A stretch of 64,000 bases of DNA from Roridomyces roridus (Eukaryota; Basidiomycota; Agaricomycetes; Agaricales; Mycenaceae): contig JARKIF010000036.1 in assembly GCA_029378245.1 (NCBI GenBank), positions 434,001-498,000 on the forward strand. Direction: 5' to 3'. The notes beneath the pieces were generated by a model. It saw only the letters and a list, made by a program, of their open reading frames with translations, had not been told where the DNA came from and searched no databases. Positions 22,864-34,579 of the stretch are shown in pieces. The position numbers were made by a program, and so were the translations under genes. Each line of letters opens with the position of its first letter. Position 1 is the first letter of the stretch.

Positions 22864-24163
22864 ATGTCTCCCCTCGGTCAACGCTCGTCACTTATCTTCA
22901 ATCCCGGTCCTGACGAGTGTGGACTGAAACTCGCCGCAAAACGCTACATCCCCCGAACGACCACTCCCGACGGGTTGACTCTCCTCTTTGCACATAATAG
23001 TGGGGGCCGTGAGTCCGGACTATCGACTAACTCGCAAAAAGACTGATTTGTACAAGACAAGGAGGAATGGGAACCAACTCTTGAGGAGATGCTCGCGCGA
23101 CAGAACCCAACGCGGCTCAAGATTCGTGAAGTTTGGTCAGTGGACTGGCAGAGTCACGGGGAGGCGGGGCGAATCAACGCCCCGCAGCTTGAAAATCGAG
23201 GTCCCGTTTGTGAGCTTAACCAGTCAATTCAATTCTTGCATCCACACTCACCTGGGCCGCAGCCTTGCATGAATGGGCGTACGGAATCGCAGCGCTTCTC
23301 AGATCAGAGCATCTGCGAGGTCATCGCGTCGTCGGGATAGGTCAATCTACAGGCTCTTCCGCCTTGTCAGTCCGGTGTTTTTTTGTTTAACGCACTGATC
23401 CCGTGTAGAGTCCTAGCCACCCAACACTTCCCGGCCCACACTCTGCCCTTCAGCGGGATAATCATTGTCGAGCCCATAATGGCCAGTCGGGAATATTACC
23501 GCGACTTTGGTCCGGAACGCGACAAGGCGCTAGGTGCAGCCATTGCCTTTCTCAAGCGGCTGGAAACCAGGTGGTCCACACGCGACGCAGCGTTCGAATA
23601 CATGCGGGGAAACTTTCGATGGAAAAGCTGGGACCCGCGCGTCCTGCGCATCCATGTCGTAAGTATCCATGTTATTGCTTCCTTTCGGCCAATCCTCACG
23701 CAGGATATAGGATCAGGGCCTGTATGAATCTCCCACCGGAGAGGTTTACTGCAACAATCAACCAGAACTAAGCGCGTATCAAGAAATCCCGCCTCACTTG
23801 GACGCCGTCGATCAATACAGACGAATTGCCCCACTTCTTCCTATTCATTATATCTTTGGAGGCAAAAATAGTTTCGCGTGGGTTCCCTTCGTTTCCCCAA
23901 ACGAGTTGCTGATGAGTTGTACTTAGCTCGCCAGAATCACAGCAATCCATCTTTGATCCAGAGCGCAACATCCAACCGTCTTCTACTCAACGCATTCAAA
24001 ATGCGCGCCATTTGGTGTGTGCTGATGAGTTCCTGTCTTTGAGAATGGTTCTGACCGTATCCAGGTTGTCCAGGAGAATCCTACTGGTTTGGCGAGCGCG
24101 ATTTGCATTGTGCTGGAGACATTGAGCAAGGAGATTGTCCCCAGTGAAAGATCCAGATTGTAA
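22864..24163 (+). CDS. Alpha/beta hydrolase, intact, seven exons
   Basis: Exons 22864-23008, 23057-23209, 23263-23365, 23409-23658, 23711-23877, 23927-24014 and 24065-24163 join in phase to 334 residues. The order fits alpha/beta hydrolases common in mushrooms. There is a GLTLLFAHNSGG oxyanion-side strand, HKEEWEPT, and DWQSHGEAG. The nucleophile elbow GIGQSTGSS (Ser in G-x-S-x-G) follows, and a C-terminal His lies in ARHLVVQENP. The catalytic acid is not obvious: the position after the FGG strand reads KNSF. No signal peptide is seen, so it is probably intracellular. The substrate is unknown; peroxisomal or detoxifying esterases occur in this fold. No operon-like context exists. Confidence 0.85.
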
Positions 24164-24575
24164 CTGATGTAATTTGAACTTTCTTACTTGACGAGCTTGC
24201 ATTTCTGATTGGAGGCCTATCGATACCTCGGACACCAAGGTTTACGAGCACCAGTTCTAACTTCTGAACTTGCGGCCAATCGCATACTGCCTACCAAACA
24301 AGACTGTTGTGCACCCATGTTGCCTCGGGCGGTATGACTGTGGACGATTTAGGGTGCTTCTGAGATAACTACACAGATCTGAGACCACACTTGTTGAATA
24401 ATAAGAGAGCGAGCTCTGGTAATTTCTGGCCGCCCTCGCGTTATTCTTCTTTGTTCGTACACAAAACCACTCGAGTGATGATTTTTCTATCCCCCTAAGC
24501 GATTCCCCATACGGGCCACACCCGCACTCCGCGACAGCGGACAATCCCATAGCCGCTTGACCCAGCGTTGGTCCC
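24164..24575. other. Intergenic between hydrolase and F-box B2
   Basis: No gene seen. Homology to the promoter region of F-box B3 begins near 24576 (TGTACACGCTC shared with 43678). Confidence 0.5.
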
Positions 24576-24837
24576 CCAGTGTACACGCTCGTCGTAGTAC
24601 GGCTGTCCAGCGTGGACCGACTCGGGATATGTAGGCAGAACTTGAAGACGCGCCGTTTGGGACATGGGTGCCATTCTCCAGGCTGTTTGGTCTTTGTTTG
24701 TCTCAGGAGTCCGGATCAATCCTTCCTCTTCACCGACCACAACGTCTGAGATCTGAGGGCCCGTTTTGACCCCAGCCGGTCTACTTTCTGTAAAAGCTCG
24801 GCTTTTCTGCAATTTCTCCTATATCAATGAATCCCAA

Positions 24838-25968
24838 ATGAATCCGCAGATGTCCGACTCCGTGTCGTTCGATTCAGACGCCGCTGCCTCACCCCGTCTG
24901 CCACTCGAATTGTGCGACCTGGTCACCGAAAACCTCGACCTCAATGAGAAGTCGAACTCGCTGCGCTGCAGCCTGGTCTGCCGAGTATGGCTTCCTCTTG
25001 CTCGAGTCCATCTCCGTAGTGTCCTCTACACGGCGACCTCAGTCAACCGTCTGCAGCGCTCGTTGGCATACCATTCAAACACGCTGTTCTCCATCATCCG
25101 TCATTTGGAGCTTTCATATGTCGACACGCTTCTCCCCTCCCTGGATTCCTTCACCCGACTACATTCGCTTATTTTGACGTACATGGAGGCCACCAAGTTG
25201 CCCGCGCTGCCGTCTTTGAGACACCTGGAACTAGATACTGTTCATTTTGATTCGTACCCGACCTTTCTTCGATTCATGTCCGGATCACCGCAGCTCGAAT
25301 CTCTGGTGCTCGGCCAAATATCATGGACCGACGATGGCCAGGGATGCGGGCTCCCTGTCCTCCGTCTCAAACGTATGGAGATGAGGTTTGGGGCATTCCG
25401 TTTCGATCACCGCTTTCTGTCCGCTCTGCGCACAATAACATTGGGACTGAATTGGGGCCCTCTTCATTCATCCCTTGACTTGGTCGCCACATACCTGCGC
25501 GATTTGGGACCTGAGTTGGAAACCCTGCACTTCGATGGTGAATTATTCGGCAAGTATCCCTGTTTTCATTCTGTCCGGGAACTGACTCGGAGCTGAACAG
25601 ATGCTACATCAAACTTGGACTTCAGTGCCAACGTGAACCTCCGACAGCTCTTTATCCCCCGTGCTGTCTACCTCAAGGAGGATATCGGAGATATTTCGGT
25701 CTCTCCAATCTTACCTGCCCTATTGTCCAACATCGCGAAGCATACGCGTCTTCAAGCTCTCCATCTTCAATACATGGTGTCGAAAATGAGACTCGACACA
25801 CGCCGCTGGCTGCCGCCGTCGCGACTCACTGAGTTGCTTGCAACCGACCAGTTTGCCTCCCTGTGCACTATACGCCTCGTCTCCACTTCTACTCGCCTCG
25901 AGCATGTGCAGCACGAAGCCATGCTCCGCGCCTCATTTTCCGACAATCGCGTCAGCTACGATTTTTGA
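24838..25968 (+). CDS. F-box/LRR protein B2, intact
   Basis: Exons 24838-25549 and 25601-25968 join across a 51-bp GC-AG intron (GCAAGT ... GAACAG, phase 1) to 359 residues. The F-box spans about residues 20-65 (LPLELCDLVTENLDLN then LRCSLVCRVWLPLA). Leu-rich repeats follow (LPSLRHLEL, YLRDLGPELETLHF), and the C-terminus is SFSDNRVSYDF. It is roughly 95% identical to B3 at 43.9 kb, upstream region included, so the duplication is recent. Probable SCF substrate receptor. Downstream (about 26130-26300) a second, decayed copy of the gene's 3' end is found. Confidence 0.85.
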
Positions 25969-26119
25969 CGCGACTGCGATTGGTCGTAGGCAATGTGAGC
26001 CGTTTCTGTTTTGCAATTCCGACGACATCGAACTCACCTTCTCCGAAATGAATAGTGGTCGTCCTTCGTGCCGCTTTATTTGATCGTCCTTTTCTCCCTC
26101 CCACTCCTTTCCACGATGT

Positions 26120-26310
26120 GCGGCACTAGTACTCCATCCAACCACTACTTCAGGCCTTGTCTTTTGGACAATCGTCTTATACGAATTTTGAAGCGATGCC
26201 CGGCTCGCGTTTCAGAAACGAGGTGTGTATTCGCAATTTTCACTAGCCATCGGCCTGACTTTCTTCGATTAGATCAATCGCTGTCGTTCCTCGCGCCCCT
26301 TGAACCACCC
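26120..26310 (+). pseudogene. Relic of a second F-box B 3' end downstream of B2
   Basis: The stretch from GTGCGGCACTAG to about 26300 aligns with the last coding bases and 3' flank of F-box B3 (45000-45190). The shared parts include a TTxTxGGACAATCGT segment, a following TTTTGAA stop context, and CGGCCTGACTTTCTT. It thus duplicates the terminal exon end that B2 already has at 25930-25968. Confidence 0.6.
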
Positions 26311-26842
26311 GTCTTTTGCTGCCGTATTGGCCACTTTTGAGGGAGCCGGCCAATGCACTTTGTTCTTGGCGGTAGAGTAGAATTGAGTTTGCATCTCCGA
26401 AAATGATTGAATCTAATATGTTCACTGTTATCCCAACTCGCGTGCTACCAGTACAGTTTGATCGCAACCGTCTGAAATGGACGCACATCATTTCATCATT
26501 TTCTGTTGAGACTCGTTATAATATTGTTGCCGACGGTACTGTATCAATCACTCTCGGTGGGATTCAGGAACGCACGGCTGCCAAGGGGGAGCATGACCAC
26601 GACGCCGTTCTTCTTGGCCTGGGTCCCTCGGCTTCGATGGGGACGGAGTGGACTCATACCTTTTTGGTGCGGGCTACAGCTTGAACAAACACCGCCTGTA
26701 CTTACATATTCATTCAATCTCGAAGACATGTGTGGAATAAAAACAGTCCCATTACGATCTGTAGGAACATATGACCATCAACTGCTCATCCAAAATATGA
26801 GGTATCCGCTATGATCAAATTCTGTCTCTGGATTATTGTGAA
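26311..26842. other. Intergenic
   Basis: No recognisable gene between the B2 3' relic and the convergent long F-box gene. Confidence 0.5.
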
Positions 26843-28279
26843 TCAGTAATGCATGCAGTGTATTGCGGGTTTGAAACAAACCTTGGAAGGGGAGCTTGAG
26901 ATAATATTTGAAGTTCCTCTGAACCATCCGGGACCCCAACCAATCTCGACGGACATTCCTTCTGCCCGTAGCTCCCGGATACGTTCGGCTGTGTGCTGCG
27001 AATCCATTTCATTCCAAGGCTCCTGCCAGTGGCTGCACCGGAAGGCCTTGAATTGAGCAATGCCCTCTGGTGGATTGGCCCGTGCTTTAAGCATCGTCAA
27101 AAGGGCACTGATAGGAATTTCGCCTTCCATGCCATCAAGTAGAAAGACTTCCAACTCAGGAAGGAGCTCTCCTTTGGAAATTTGTTGCAGAAAGGAAACC
27201 CATTCATGGAAGTAGCCTCTGCAACTTGTCAATGAAAGAGCCCTCAATCTCTGCAATGGCCGTATGCATTGCTCAACAACCATCAGACCCATTGGCGAGC
27301 GGAGCCGAAGCCGATTTAAGGTGCAGCCTGACCGAGCTGTAAGATTGTGTACCGTTGCATTCACTTCATCTGTGAACAGTTGGATCTCGAGATCTTCAAC
27401 TACCGGCAGAATGAGGTGGTTGATAACAGGACATGTGGCCGAGCAGATGGCACGAAGGTAGCGAAGCTCAATGGGTGTGCCATGTGCCGCGTCATCCGAC
27501 TCTGCATCAATTTTCAGAGTTCCGAGTTGTGATGTCTGCTGCAAAACACCCAGACAATCTGTCAAGGACAGCCCCTGGAGTCCAAGGAAAGTCAACTGGG
27601 ACCATGGAAGAGAGACTCTTGCTGTATCCCAAAGCCATACATCCCGCAACCGTGGGGCATATGGCAGGGAGATCTGGCCAGTCTTGTCCTGAGGCCAGTC
27701 CTCTCCGTTGATTTGTAAAGCTTCCAGAGCGGGTAATGGGATGACATTGCCAGCCTCAGTGGGGAAGGATATTGGTCCTGCTAGCGTCAACTGTAGGCTC
27801 TGGAGTTGGGGGAAGTATGGTGCCAGGATGGGGAGTATTTTATCCTCCGATGAAGAAATAGGCAGTGGCATATTGATGCGGAAATTGGTGCTGCCAACTC
27901 GGGAAAGGCGAGCCTGGAGAAGATTGAGCAGCACAGCAGAGTCCACGGGTGGGTGGCCATCAAGTGCCGGCCAAAGCTCGCTGTATGACAGTGCTATGTT
28001 ACGCCACAGCTTGCATACAGCAGTTAAAGGCAGTGGGCTTTCACGGCATTGGGAGGGATATTGTTGTATGGGTGGGCCAACATAGTGCAGAAAGACCGCC
28101 AGTGTTATCTCAACGGGCAGCGATAACACTGGATACGTGATGGAATCCAGGGCTGCTCGGGTGATCCGCTCCAGATTGTGAAGGGTGGCCAGTTCACATT
28201 CGAGTGTCACGATTTTGGCTCTAATTTCCGCTAGATGAGCACGGAGTTGGTCGTTGGCTGAGCTAGTCGAGGTGGACAT
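26843..28279 (-). CDS. Single-exon F-box protein with N-terminal coiled coil
   Basis: One uninterrupted frame of 478 residues from Met at 28279 (MSTSTSSANDQ). A Met 36 bp further upstream is possible but lacks conservation logic. Residues about 8-45 form a heptad-rich helix (LRAHLAEIRAKIVTLECELATL), then the F-box (VLSLPVEITLAVFLHY ... LTAVCKLWRNIAL, residues about 55-110), then Leu-rich segments to the end. This layout is the typical large agaricomycete F-box family, in which a coiled coil precedes the F-box. It would bind Skp1 and select proteins for ubiquitination. It is unlike the A/B family in lacking introns and in order. No disabling mutation is seen. Confidence 0.88.
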   Translation of the reverse strand: MSTSTSSANDQLRAHLAEIRAKIVTLECELATLHNLERITRAALDSITYPVLSLPVEITLAVFLHYVGPPIQQYPSQCRESPLPLTAVCKLWRNIALSYSELWPALDGHPPVDSAVLLNLLQARLSRVGSTNFRINMPLPISSSEDKILPILAPYFPQLQSLQLTLAGPISFPTEAGNVIPLPALEALQINGEDWPQDKTGQISLPYAPRLRDVWLWDTARVSLPWSQLTFLGLQGLSLTDCLGVLQQTSQLGTLKIDAESDDAAHGTPIELRYLRAICSATCPVINHLILPVVEDLEIQLFTDEVNATVHNLTARSGCTLNRLRLRSPMGLMVVEQCIRPLQRLRALSLTSCRGYFHEWVSFLQQISKGELLPELEVFLLDGMEGEIPISALLTMLKARANPPEGIAQFKAFRCSHWQEPWNEMDSQHTAERIRELRAEGMSVEIGWGPGWFRGTSNIISSSPSKVCFKPAIHCMHY

Positions 28280-29119
28280 GGTGGTGGTCGGATGGTGGGT
28301 GCTGTTGATATACATCTGCTATTTATGACTCGGTTCTTTCGGACATTCGGCGATGTCGGAAAAACGTGATTTCGCTTATAATCGGAGGTGTCAATTATTT
28401 GATTATCACTGTATAATTGTTCGATAATTGATGGTTTGACGGAGTGTGAGGCACGAGTGCTCCACAAAACCGAGTTTGTGGATCAGCAACCGTCACCACA
28501 TCACGTTGTCACGTTGCTCTTTGTCTTGAGCCACCTCGCACGCTGGCATCGTCGCCCTCGGCGGCGCCGTTCTTTTTGTGCCTCTGACGTGCGAGGTGGC
28601 TCGAGTGCTTCCTCTTCCTCTTCTCGTCGCCTTCCTTCTCTCTGCTACTCCTCAAGCCATTGCCTAGGGTTTTTTGGGTGCTGCACTCTTGCGCGGCAAT
28701 GGCGGTCGGCTACTAGTGATTTGGGTGCGTCTTTGCGCGCCGACCGCCTGAATGATGATTTCTGACCTCGCTGTTACCTCCCTCTCCTTCCACACCGGAG
28801 TCCTCTGTACTCGCCGTGCTGCTGCTGCCATCTACCCACGGCTTGGGCCATCCCGATTCATAGTCGCCCGCTGCCCGTTACACGTTGCACGTTGCACGTT
28901 GCCGTCACTACCTCCTGTATCCTCACATCAATATCGTCACTTCCCAATGAACTCTGCTTTTTGGCACCCCTCCGTCGTGTCTTTGTGTCCGTCCTGTGCT
29001 GCCTCCCGCATTGTGAATCCTTGCGTCCGCATCTTGGGTTCCTCTGTTGTTGTTCTATCTTTGTGTTCGTCCTGCATCCCTCCTGTCTGATCGCGACTCG
29101 TCGCTCCTCTTGTTTCGAT
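28280..29119. other. Upstream region of the F-box gene, low complexity
   Basis: AT-rich near 28380-28440, then CT-rich. A triple CACGTTG run (TACACGTTGCACGTTGCACG) lies near 28880. Open frames show biased low-complexity composition and are not annotated. Confidence 0.5.
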
Positions 29120-29640
29120 CCCGTGCGTAGCGATTCTGTCTTCTCGACCCGCCGCTGCGGCTCTGTCTTCTGTTCCCGCTCTTGCGGCTCTGCCTTCTGA
29201 ACCCGCGCGTAGCCGCTCTGTTTTTCTGAACGTGTGTTGCGCGTGATCCCGCTGTTGCGGTTCTGTTCTGCCATCCCGCTGCGTGCGGTTCTGTTCTGCC
29301 ATCCCGCTGCGTGCGGTTCTGCTCTGCTATCCCGCTGCATGCGGTTCTGTCCGCTGCGTGCGGTTTCTGCTATCCCGCAGTGTGCGGTTCTGTTTTTCGA
29401 CCCCGCTGCGTGCGGTTCTGTTCTGCTATCCCACTGTGTGTGGTTCTGTTCTGCTATCCCGCTGCATGCGGTTCTGTCCGCTGCGTGCAGTTTCTGCTAT
29501 CCCGCTGCGTGCGGTTCTGTTCTGCTATCCTGCTGCGTGCAGTTCTGTCTTTGACCCCGCCGCATGTGATTCTGTTTTTGACCCTGTCACGTGCGGTTCT
29601 GCTTTCAAGCCCGCCGCGTGCGGCTCTGTTTATCGAGTTT
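29120..29640. repeat. Minisatellite of about 28-bp units
   Basis: Degenerate tandem units resembling CCGCTGCGTGCGGTTCTG plus TTCTGCTAT repeat roughly 15-18 times. Because the unit length is not a multiple of three, all three frames repeat the same peptides, which explains the long overlapping open frames here. Confidence 0.85.
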
Positions 29641-30650
29641 GTGGTTTGTACTCGTAACACCGCTGTTGCTGTTCGTGCTGTGTGCCTCCGTGAGTCATCT
29701 GTTGTCCTCCTCCTAGGGTGTTTGGGGTTCCTGCGCAGATGCGTCGTCGACAACTCCTAATGGTTTGGGGTCCGCGCTGAAACCCTGTGTTGCGTCGGGA
29801 GCCGAGGCTGCCGCCCGGGCTGATGGTAGCCTCGGCATCCTCCCAACCCTCTGCTGACTCTGTGTTTGTTTTCTGCCACCATGGTGCGAGCGCAATCCAC
29901 AAATTGGGAGACTCCTTCTATAATAGTCCGCAGGCTGATCATAATTAATCACAATCAAAAGGGAGCCGAAAGGGCAGTCACATCACGCACTACCTGTGAA
30001 GACCGTATGTCACACCGCTTTCTCTCTTCGTTACCACGACCTCCGTTTCCTCTTCTCGCATCCAGCACCTGGTCTTGTTGTAACCGCGCTGTCAGTGGCA
30101 GAGGGTCGCCTTATTATGTAAGCTTCCCACGTGCACAAGTCATTTGCGCGAGGTGTCGATTCCTCGCGCGCGCATTGTGTTTTGAGACGTGTTTGTGGCA
30201 CTTCCAAGTATATTTCAGATGGTATCATGGTCAGTATTGGTCACTGAACAGGAAAAAGGCAGGGAAAGGCACGGCACGGGGATTCTCACGTGAAACACCA
30301 TCACTTTGTCATCACTTCGGCGTGAGTTTCTCTCATTTTCATCCCTTTCAGACAAGCATACTGACATGTTGAAAGTTGTGAAGCATTATCTGTATCCAAC
30401 CTCTGGACAACCGAAGTTGAAAGACACACTATTACACATAGAATAAAGCATTCTTTGGTCATCACATGATTTTCTGACATAATAACCCGGGCCTACGGGC
30501 CGACGGCAATCATACCGCGCTTCACAACAGACCTTCTTAGCGGAGGTTACGGAGCGCGAAGGTCTGTAAGAGAGACTATCCAGCACCTCCAACACACTCA
30601 AATGAGTCATGACACCCTCAACCACAGAGATTGACGAGGCTATACAACTT
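29641..30650. other. Gene-poor stretch after the minisatellite
   Basis: No gene with family-like sequence. Several open frames are present but with no start/splice support. Confidence 0.45.
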
Positions 30651-31093
30651 TAGTAGCGTTAGGCGTCTGATGGCGCCTAATGATCTCGTTGATGCCTAAC
30701 CTCGGCAAGCCGCCTATCCTTGGCATATCCTTGGCTGTCTACTACCATGACTGTAAATCTGCCTCTCATGGTGGATTCTGAGTCCTTTGATTCACAGACG
30801 AAAATGGGGGGAGAGGACTGATTTGAGGGCCACTCAAATGTATCCCCAACCTAACCTAACAGAGTCTAACTGCCACTCATGGTGGATTCTGAGTTCTTTG
30901 TTCACTGACAAAAAAGGGGGGGAAAACATTGATTTGGCGCCACTCAAGAACCTAACCTAACAGAGTCTAACTGCCACTCACGGTGGATTCTGAGTCTTCA
31001 AAAAACTCTTGGCAGTTGATGGACAGGCTGAAAATTGGAAAATGTTAGGCATCAAGAAATGATCGGTAGGCGTGATGACGCCTAACGCTACTA
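30651..31093. mobile_element. TA-flanked MITE with internal tandem repeats
   Basis: Terminal inverted repeats GTAGCGTTAGGCGTC (from 30653) and its complement (to 31091) are flanked by TA on both sides (30651-30652, 31092-31093). This fits a Tc1/mariner-type non-autonomous element of about 439 bp. It contains no coding sequence. Internally, a unit of about 100-110 bp starting CTGCCACTCATGGTGGATTC occurs at 30759, 30870 and 30971. Confidence 0.75.
30759..31010. repeat. Tandem repeat of about 105-bp units inside the MITE
   Basis: Two full units and a partial third. Each starts with CTGCC(A/T)CTCA(T/C)GGTGG, and the units are separated by AACCTAACCTAACAGAGTCTA. Confidence 0.8.
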
Positions 31094-33000
31094 AAACTGT
31101 CGTGCCTCGAGATTGACCAGCTCAAGCCCTGGGAAGCCTCGGAGGATGGAGCAAGTGGCGGATGACGTGGCATCCCGCAGGTGCGTCGCAGCTTCTCTGG
31201 CCTTATTCTCGCTCTGACAGCCCCTGAACTGTGCTCGCTTCACTGCGCCTTCTCTCTCCCTCGATCCATGGGTGCCATGGATGCCAAAGTGTGCCGTTTC
31301 CACCGTCCAAAGATGCCCACGGCACGTCCACTTTCCACTCTCCATATACCCACACCATCTTTTCATCCCTCCATGCTTACCACTTCCCCTCCACATTCAG
31401 CACCAATCGCGGCTCTGTTCCTACACTTTACAGGTCCAGATAAGCTTAAGTCCCTTCTTGGGTCGAGGAGCCGTCTGTGTACAATCATGGTCAGTAACAT
31501 TCAGTTCTTTCTCTCCCCTCCCTCGCGCTCTGTAAACCGCTGGCAAGAGACCCGCCCTCTGGGACTCCCAAGCCGTGTCTGCCCGCGTGTTCCCCCCTCC
31601 AATTCATGCCTTGGAATCCGCGCTTGCTGTCTATTGAATATTGTCGGTTGATTACTATCCAGAATTCTCCTTGATTATACATCTATTATAGTACACATTT
31701 TGATTATGCTGTTTTTGGCTGTATAATTGATCATAATTGACTTGGTGGGTGGGCCGTGGCTTTGCCCGGCAGACCGAGTACTTCTTTCTGTTGCCCACTA
31801 GCTTCAAAGCTTACTTAATGCACTCTACTTCTCGAGTTGTGTTCTGCATTTACATGCATCAAAACACAAACAACAACACAAGAAGCAGCTTGGGATTGGC
31901 CCTCGGCGGGCATTAAAATACAGAAATATTTCTGAGACATCCTAACAATGTGATCTGTCTGTGGAAATACTAATCAGTGTTGCCCTTGAAAGCTTGACCG
32001 TCAATTGCTGAAGAACATTGTTTTTTCCAAACCAAACACAGTTGAGGCACAGGGAGCTTCGTAAACACCCAACAATGAATTCACAACAAATGTTCCCACC
32101 AGTACACATCGTGCACAAATAGCCCCGCATGCCCGTCTTATTGATTGCTCACGGCGGCTGTCCAAATTCATCCATGTTCCATAAATCACCTTCACATTCT
32201 GGATGCTCGAGAAATATGAGTTCATTTAACATGGCGACCACCAGGCTCAATGTATGTACTCCGCAAGTTGTTGCAGCATATCGTGGCTGTGCATCCTAAA
32301 AAAATTTGAGCGCACACAGCCACAAGCCCATGTCTATTGATCAATCACAACCGGGAAGAACAGGGCTTCGACTCGTCCCGGTGTTTGAACAGTTGCCAAA
32401 AATCACTTCAAAACCTTCCGGAGTCAAGGCAGGAGCATCACGGGAAATAGCTGAAATGCAGAAAACATGAATTATGGTTGCATAAGTACAGGAGTCGGGC
32501 TATATGAAGGAACTTTGAATGCAGATGTTGATATGGTCTGCAACAAGTGAGAACAGGAGATTGGGAAGTCCGAAGGAAAGGTTCATACCTAGCTAGTGGA
32601 TAAGTAGTTGGTATGCAAGTCAACCTTGCAAGTCAACCAAGAATATCTGTGGACTATGCAACCACTAATACAAATGAGGGAAGAACTGTAACATACAAGG
32701 GAGCATGATAGAGGACCCCTGGACCAGGGACAATCTGCCCAGCATCAACAAATGTTGGAGGTGTCTGAAATGGGCACCCTGGAGCAGGTATTCAACCACA
32801 CTGGTGAGATTGAAAAAAGGGCCTAGCGAACAGATCCGTGAGGTAGATGAATGTTGGGAAAACAGGACAGCAATTCAATGTAGCCGGACCATCATGGACA
32901 GGCCAGAGGGAATGAAGATTGGACACAAGGTATGAAGATCCAATTGAAAAATAAAAAGGTAACAACAAGAATCGAACGAGAGAAACGCACCCTAAGTCAC
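31094..33000. other. Gene-poor stretch
   Basis: No supported gene. T/A-rich around 31650-31750 and 31850-32300. The minus-strand frame 31091-31396 and the plus frames over it lack domain signals. Confidence 0.4.
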
Positions 33001-33049
33001 GTGAAGCGCATCGGTTTTTTGTTACAGAAAAAATGATGGCACCGAAACC

Positions 33050-33452
33050 TGGTACTATCATTTGCCCCTCTTTGCACAATGGCCCACCTTTGCACAGCAA
33101 TCAATGATTTTGCACCGAACTCATTTTTGCCTCAATTGACTTGGGATTTTGACCCTTCAAGTTACTGATCTTGGGAATGTCTAATTGATGACTGTATTTT
33201 TTTCGGAGCCATAAGAGCAAGAGAAGGGTTGAAAAATGCGATGACTTTGTTGTGCAAAGGTAGGCATTTTGATGGCTGGCATCGGCAGGTCCGCTGCGGC
33301 CTCAAATCTGGTCCAATGATTATCCCACTTGCCATGGTGTATGTAGGCATACTACAGATGCCACTAATCAAATCCGAGCGTAAACGAGCCAGAATTGAGC
33401 CCACAGCAATGACATCAAAATTATTGTGCAAAGGAGGGCAAATGATAGTACG
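33050..33452. repeat. Foldback with about 28-bp inverted arms and a nested shorter pair
   Basis: TACTATCATTTGCCC then TCTTTGCACAAT at about 33053-33079 is the complement of 33423-33451. An inner pair, CCACCTTTGCACA at about 33084 and TGTGCAAAGGTAGG at about 33251, is also inverted. It is possibly a MITE. No target duplication was identified. Confidence 0.5.
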
Positions 33453-34497
33453 TCCACAAATCATATGACCGATTACGTAAAGTACTCGGAATCTATAATC
33501 AGTGATGATACAGATCGCCATTTTCCGACAGATGATGGTTTGTGTAGTCATGGCTCGGCTTTGGGCGGCTTGGGCTCCATATTTCCCAGGCCCGAGCCCG
33601 AGCCATCTCCAAGCCGAGCCAAGCCCCAAGCCCGGGCTTGTGATCCCATCGCGAGCCAAATTCAAACCATGCTTGTTTTTGTGAATTTTTGACACAGATA
33701 CATGCAATAAACCAACGTTGTTAAGATTAGTGAACTCAATTTGGGCGGGGACACAATCTCACACCTCTCTGGTGTTTGCCGAGGTGCCGCGAGTGCAGTT
33801 CGGTCGCAGGTACGTCCCAAAGATACCTATCCGACTTCGGCTAACCCTGCCGAAGCACCACGATGAGCGTCGCAACAACTTCTGATGAGCTGATGTGATA
33901 CATGATGGCAGCCGAGCAGGCCCGGGCTTGCAGGGCTCGGCAGGCCCTGGAAATCCTGAAGCCCGAGCCCTGACTCGGTTTAATTGTCTTTCTGCTAATT
34001 CTGCATTGCTGCGCAGTTATCACGCAATAACGCCGGACTTGAGGTGCACAGCAGACATGATAACTGCGCAGCAATGCAGAATTAGCAGAAAGACAATTAA
34101 ACCGAGTCACTGGCATGGCCTGGTGATGTTGTGGGTCCAAGAGATACACATGCCTGTCAGGAGCAAACTTTCATCCAATCCAACAGTCTCGGTGAGCTTT
34201 CCAACTGAACCGCGAAGCATGTGTGGCGGATTTAAATGTGCTTCTGAAAGCACAGAAGTGACGGTGCCTGATACTTTGCTGGCCCTGGTTTGGAATGCTC
34301 ATCATTTTTGCGGCGTATGGAATTGCGCCCGGAACTTTTTTAAAAAAGAACTGGTACGGCACCAGCGGTGTTCTGAAGAATGGAAACTCTAGTCAATTTT
34401 CACTCAACAGTCATTTAGACGCAGCGCAGCACCAGGATGTTACGGGATCGGTGACAAGGTCCCAGTCAACTTGCTATTTTTGAGGCTCAGAGGACAG
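33453..34497. other. Repeat-rich spacer upstream of the Zn2Cys6 gene
   Basis: Apart from the perfect inverted repeat, it holds GC-rich GCCCGAGCC-type clusters at 33585-33650 and 33905-33975. No gene is supported. Confidence 0.45.
33971..34109. repeat. Perfect 52-bp inverted repeat with 35-bp loop
   Basis: Bases 33971-34022 and 34058-34109 are exact reverse complements over all 52 positions (starting TGACTCGGTTTAATTG, ending GCGCAGTTATCA). No mismatch is present. Confidence 0.95.
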
Positions 34498-34504
34498 TAT
34501 AAAA
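34498..34504 (+). promoter_or_regulatory. TATA box of the small Zn2Cys6 gene
   Basis: TATAAAA 82 bp upstream of the ATG at 34580. A CCAA-rich leader (repeated CCAACCAA) fills the 5' UTR. Confidence 0.65.
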
Positions 34505-34579
34505 GCCCTTCAGAAGTCTCAGCCTTCTCCCAACCAATTCTCCCAACCAACCAACTAACCAACCAACCAACCAACAACA

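Noticed and set aside
29234..29760. Long overlapping frames with CGSVLLSRC-type peptides
   Set aside because: Produced by the minisatellite in every frame; no start context or family.
30850..30862. Telomere-like CCTAACCTAAC
   Set aside because: Only two units, and it recurs as part of the MITE's internal repeat.
28385..31745. Possible terminal repeats of a larger element (GTCAATTAT at both sides)
   Set aside because: The similarity is short and A/T-rich, with no target duplication.
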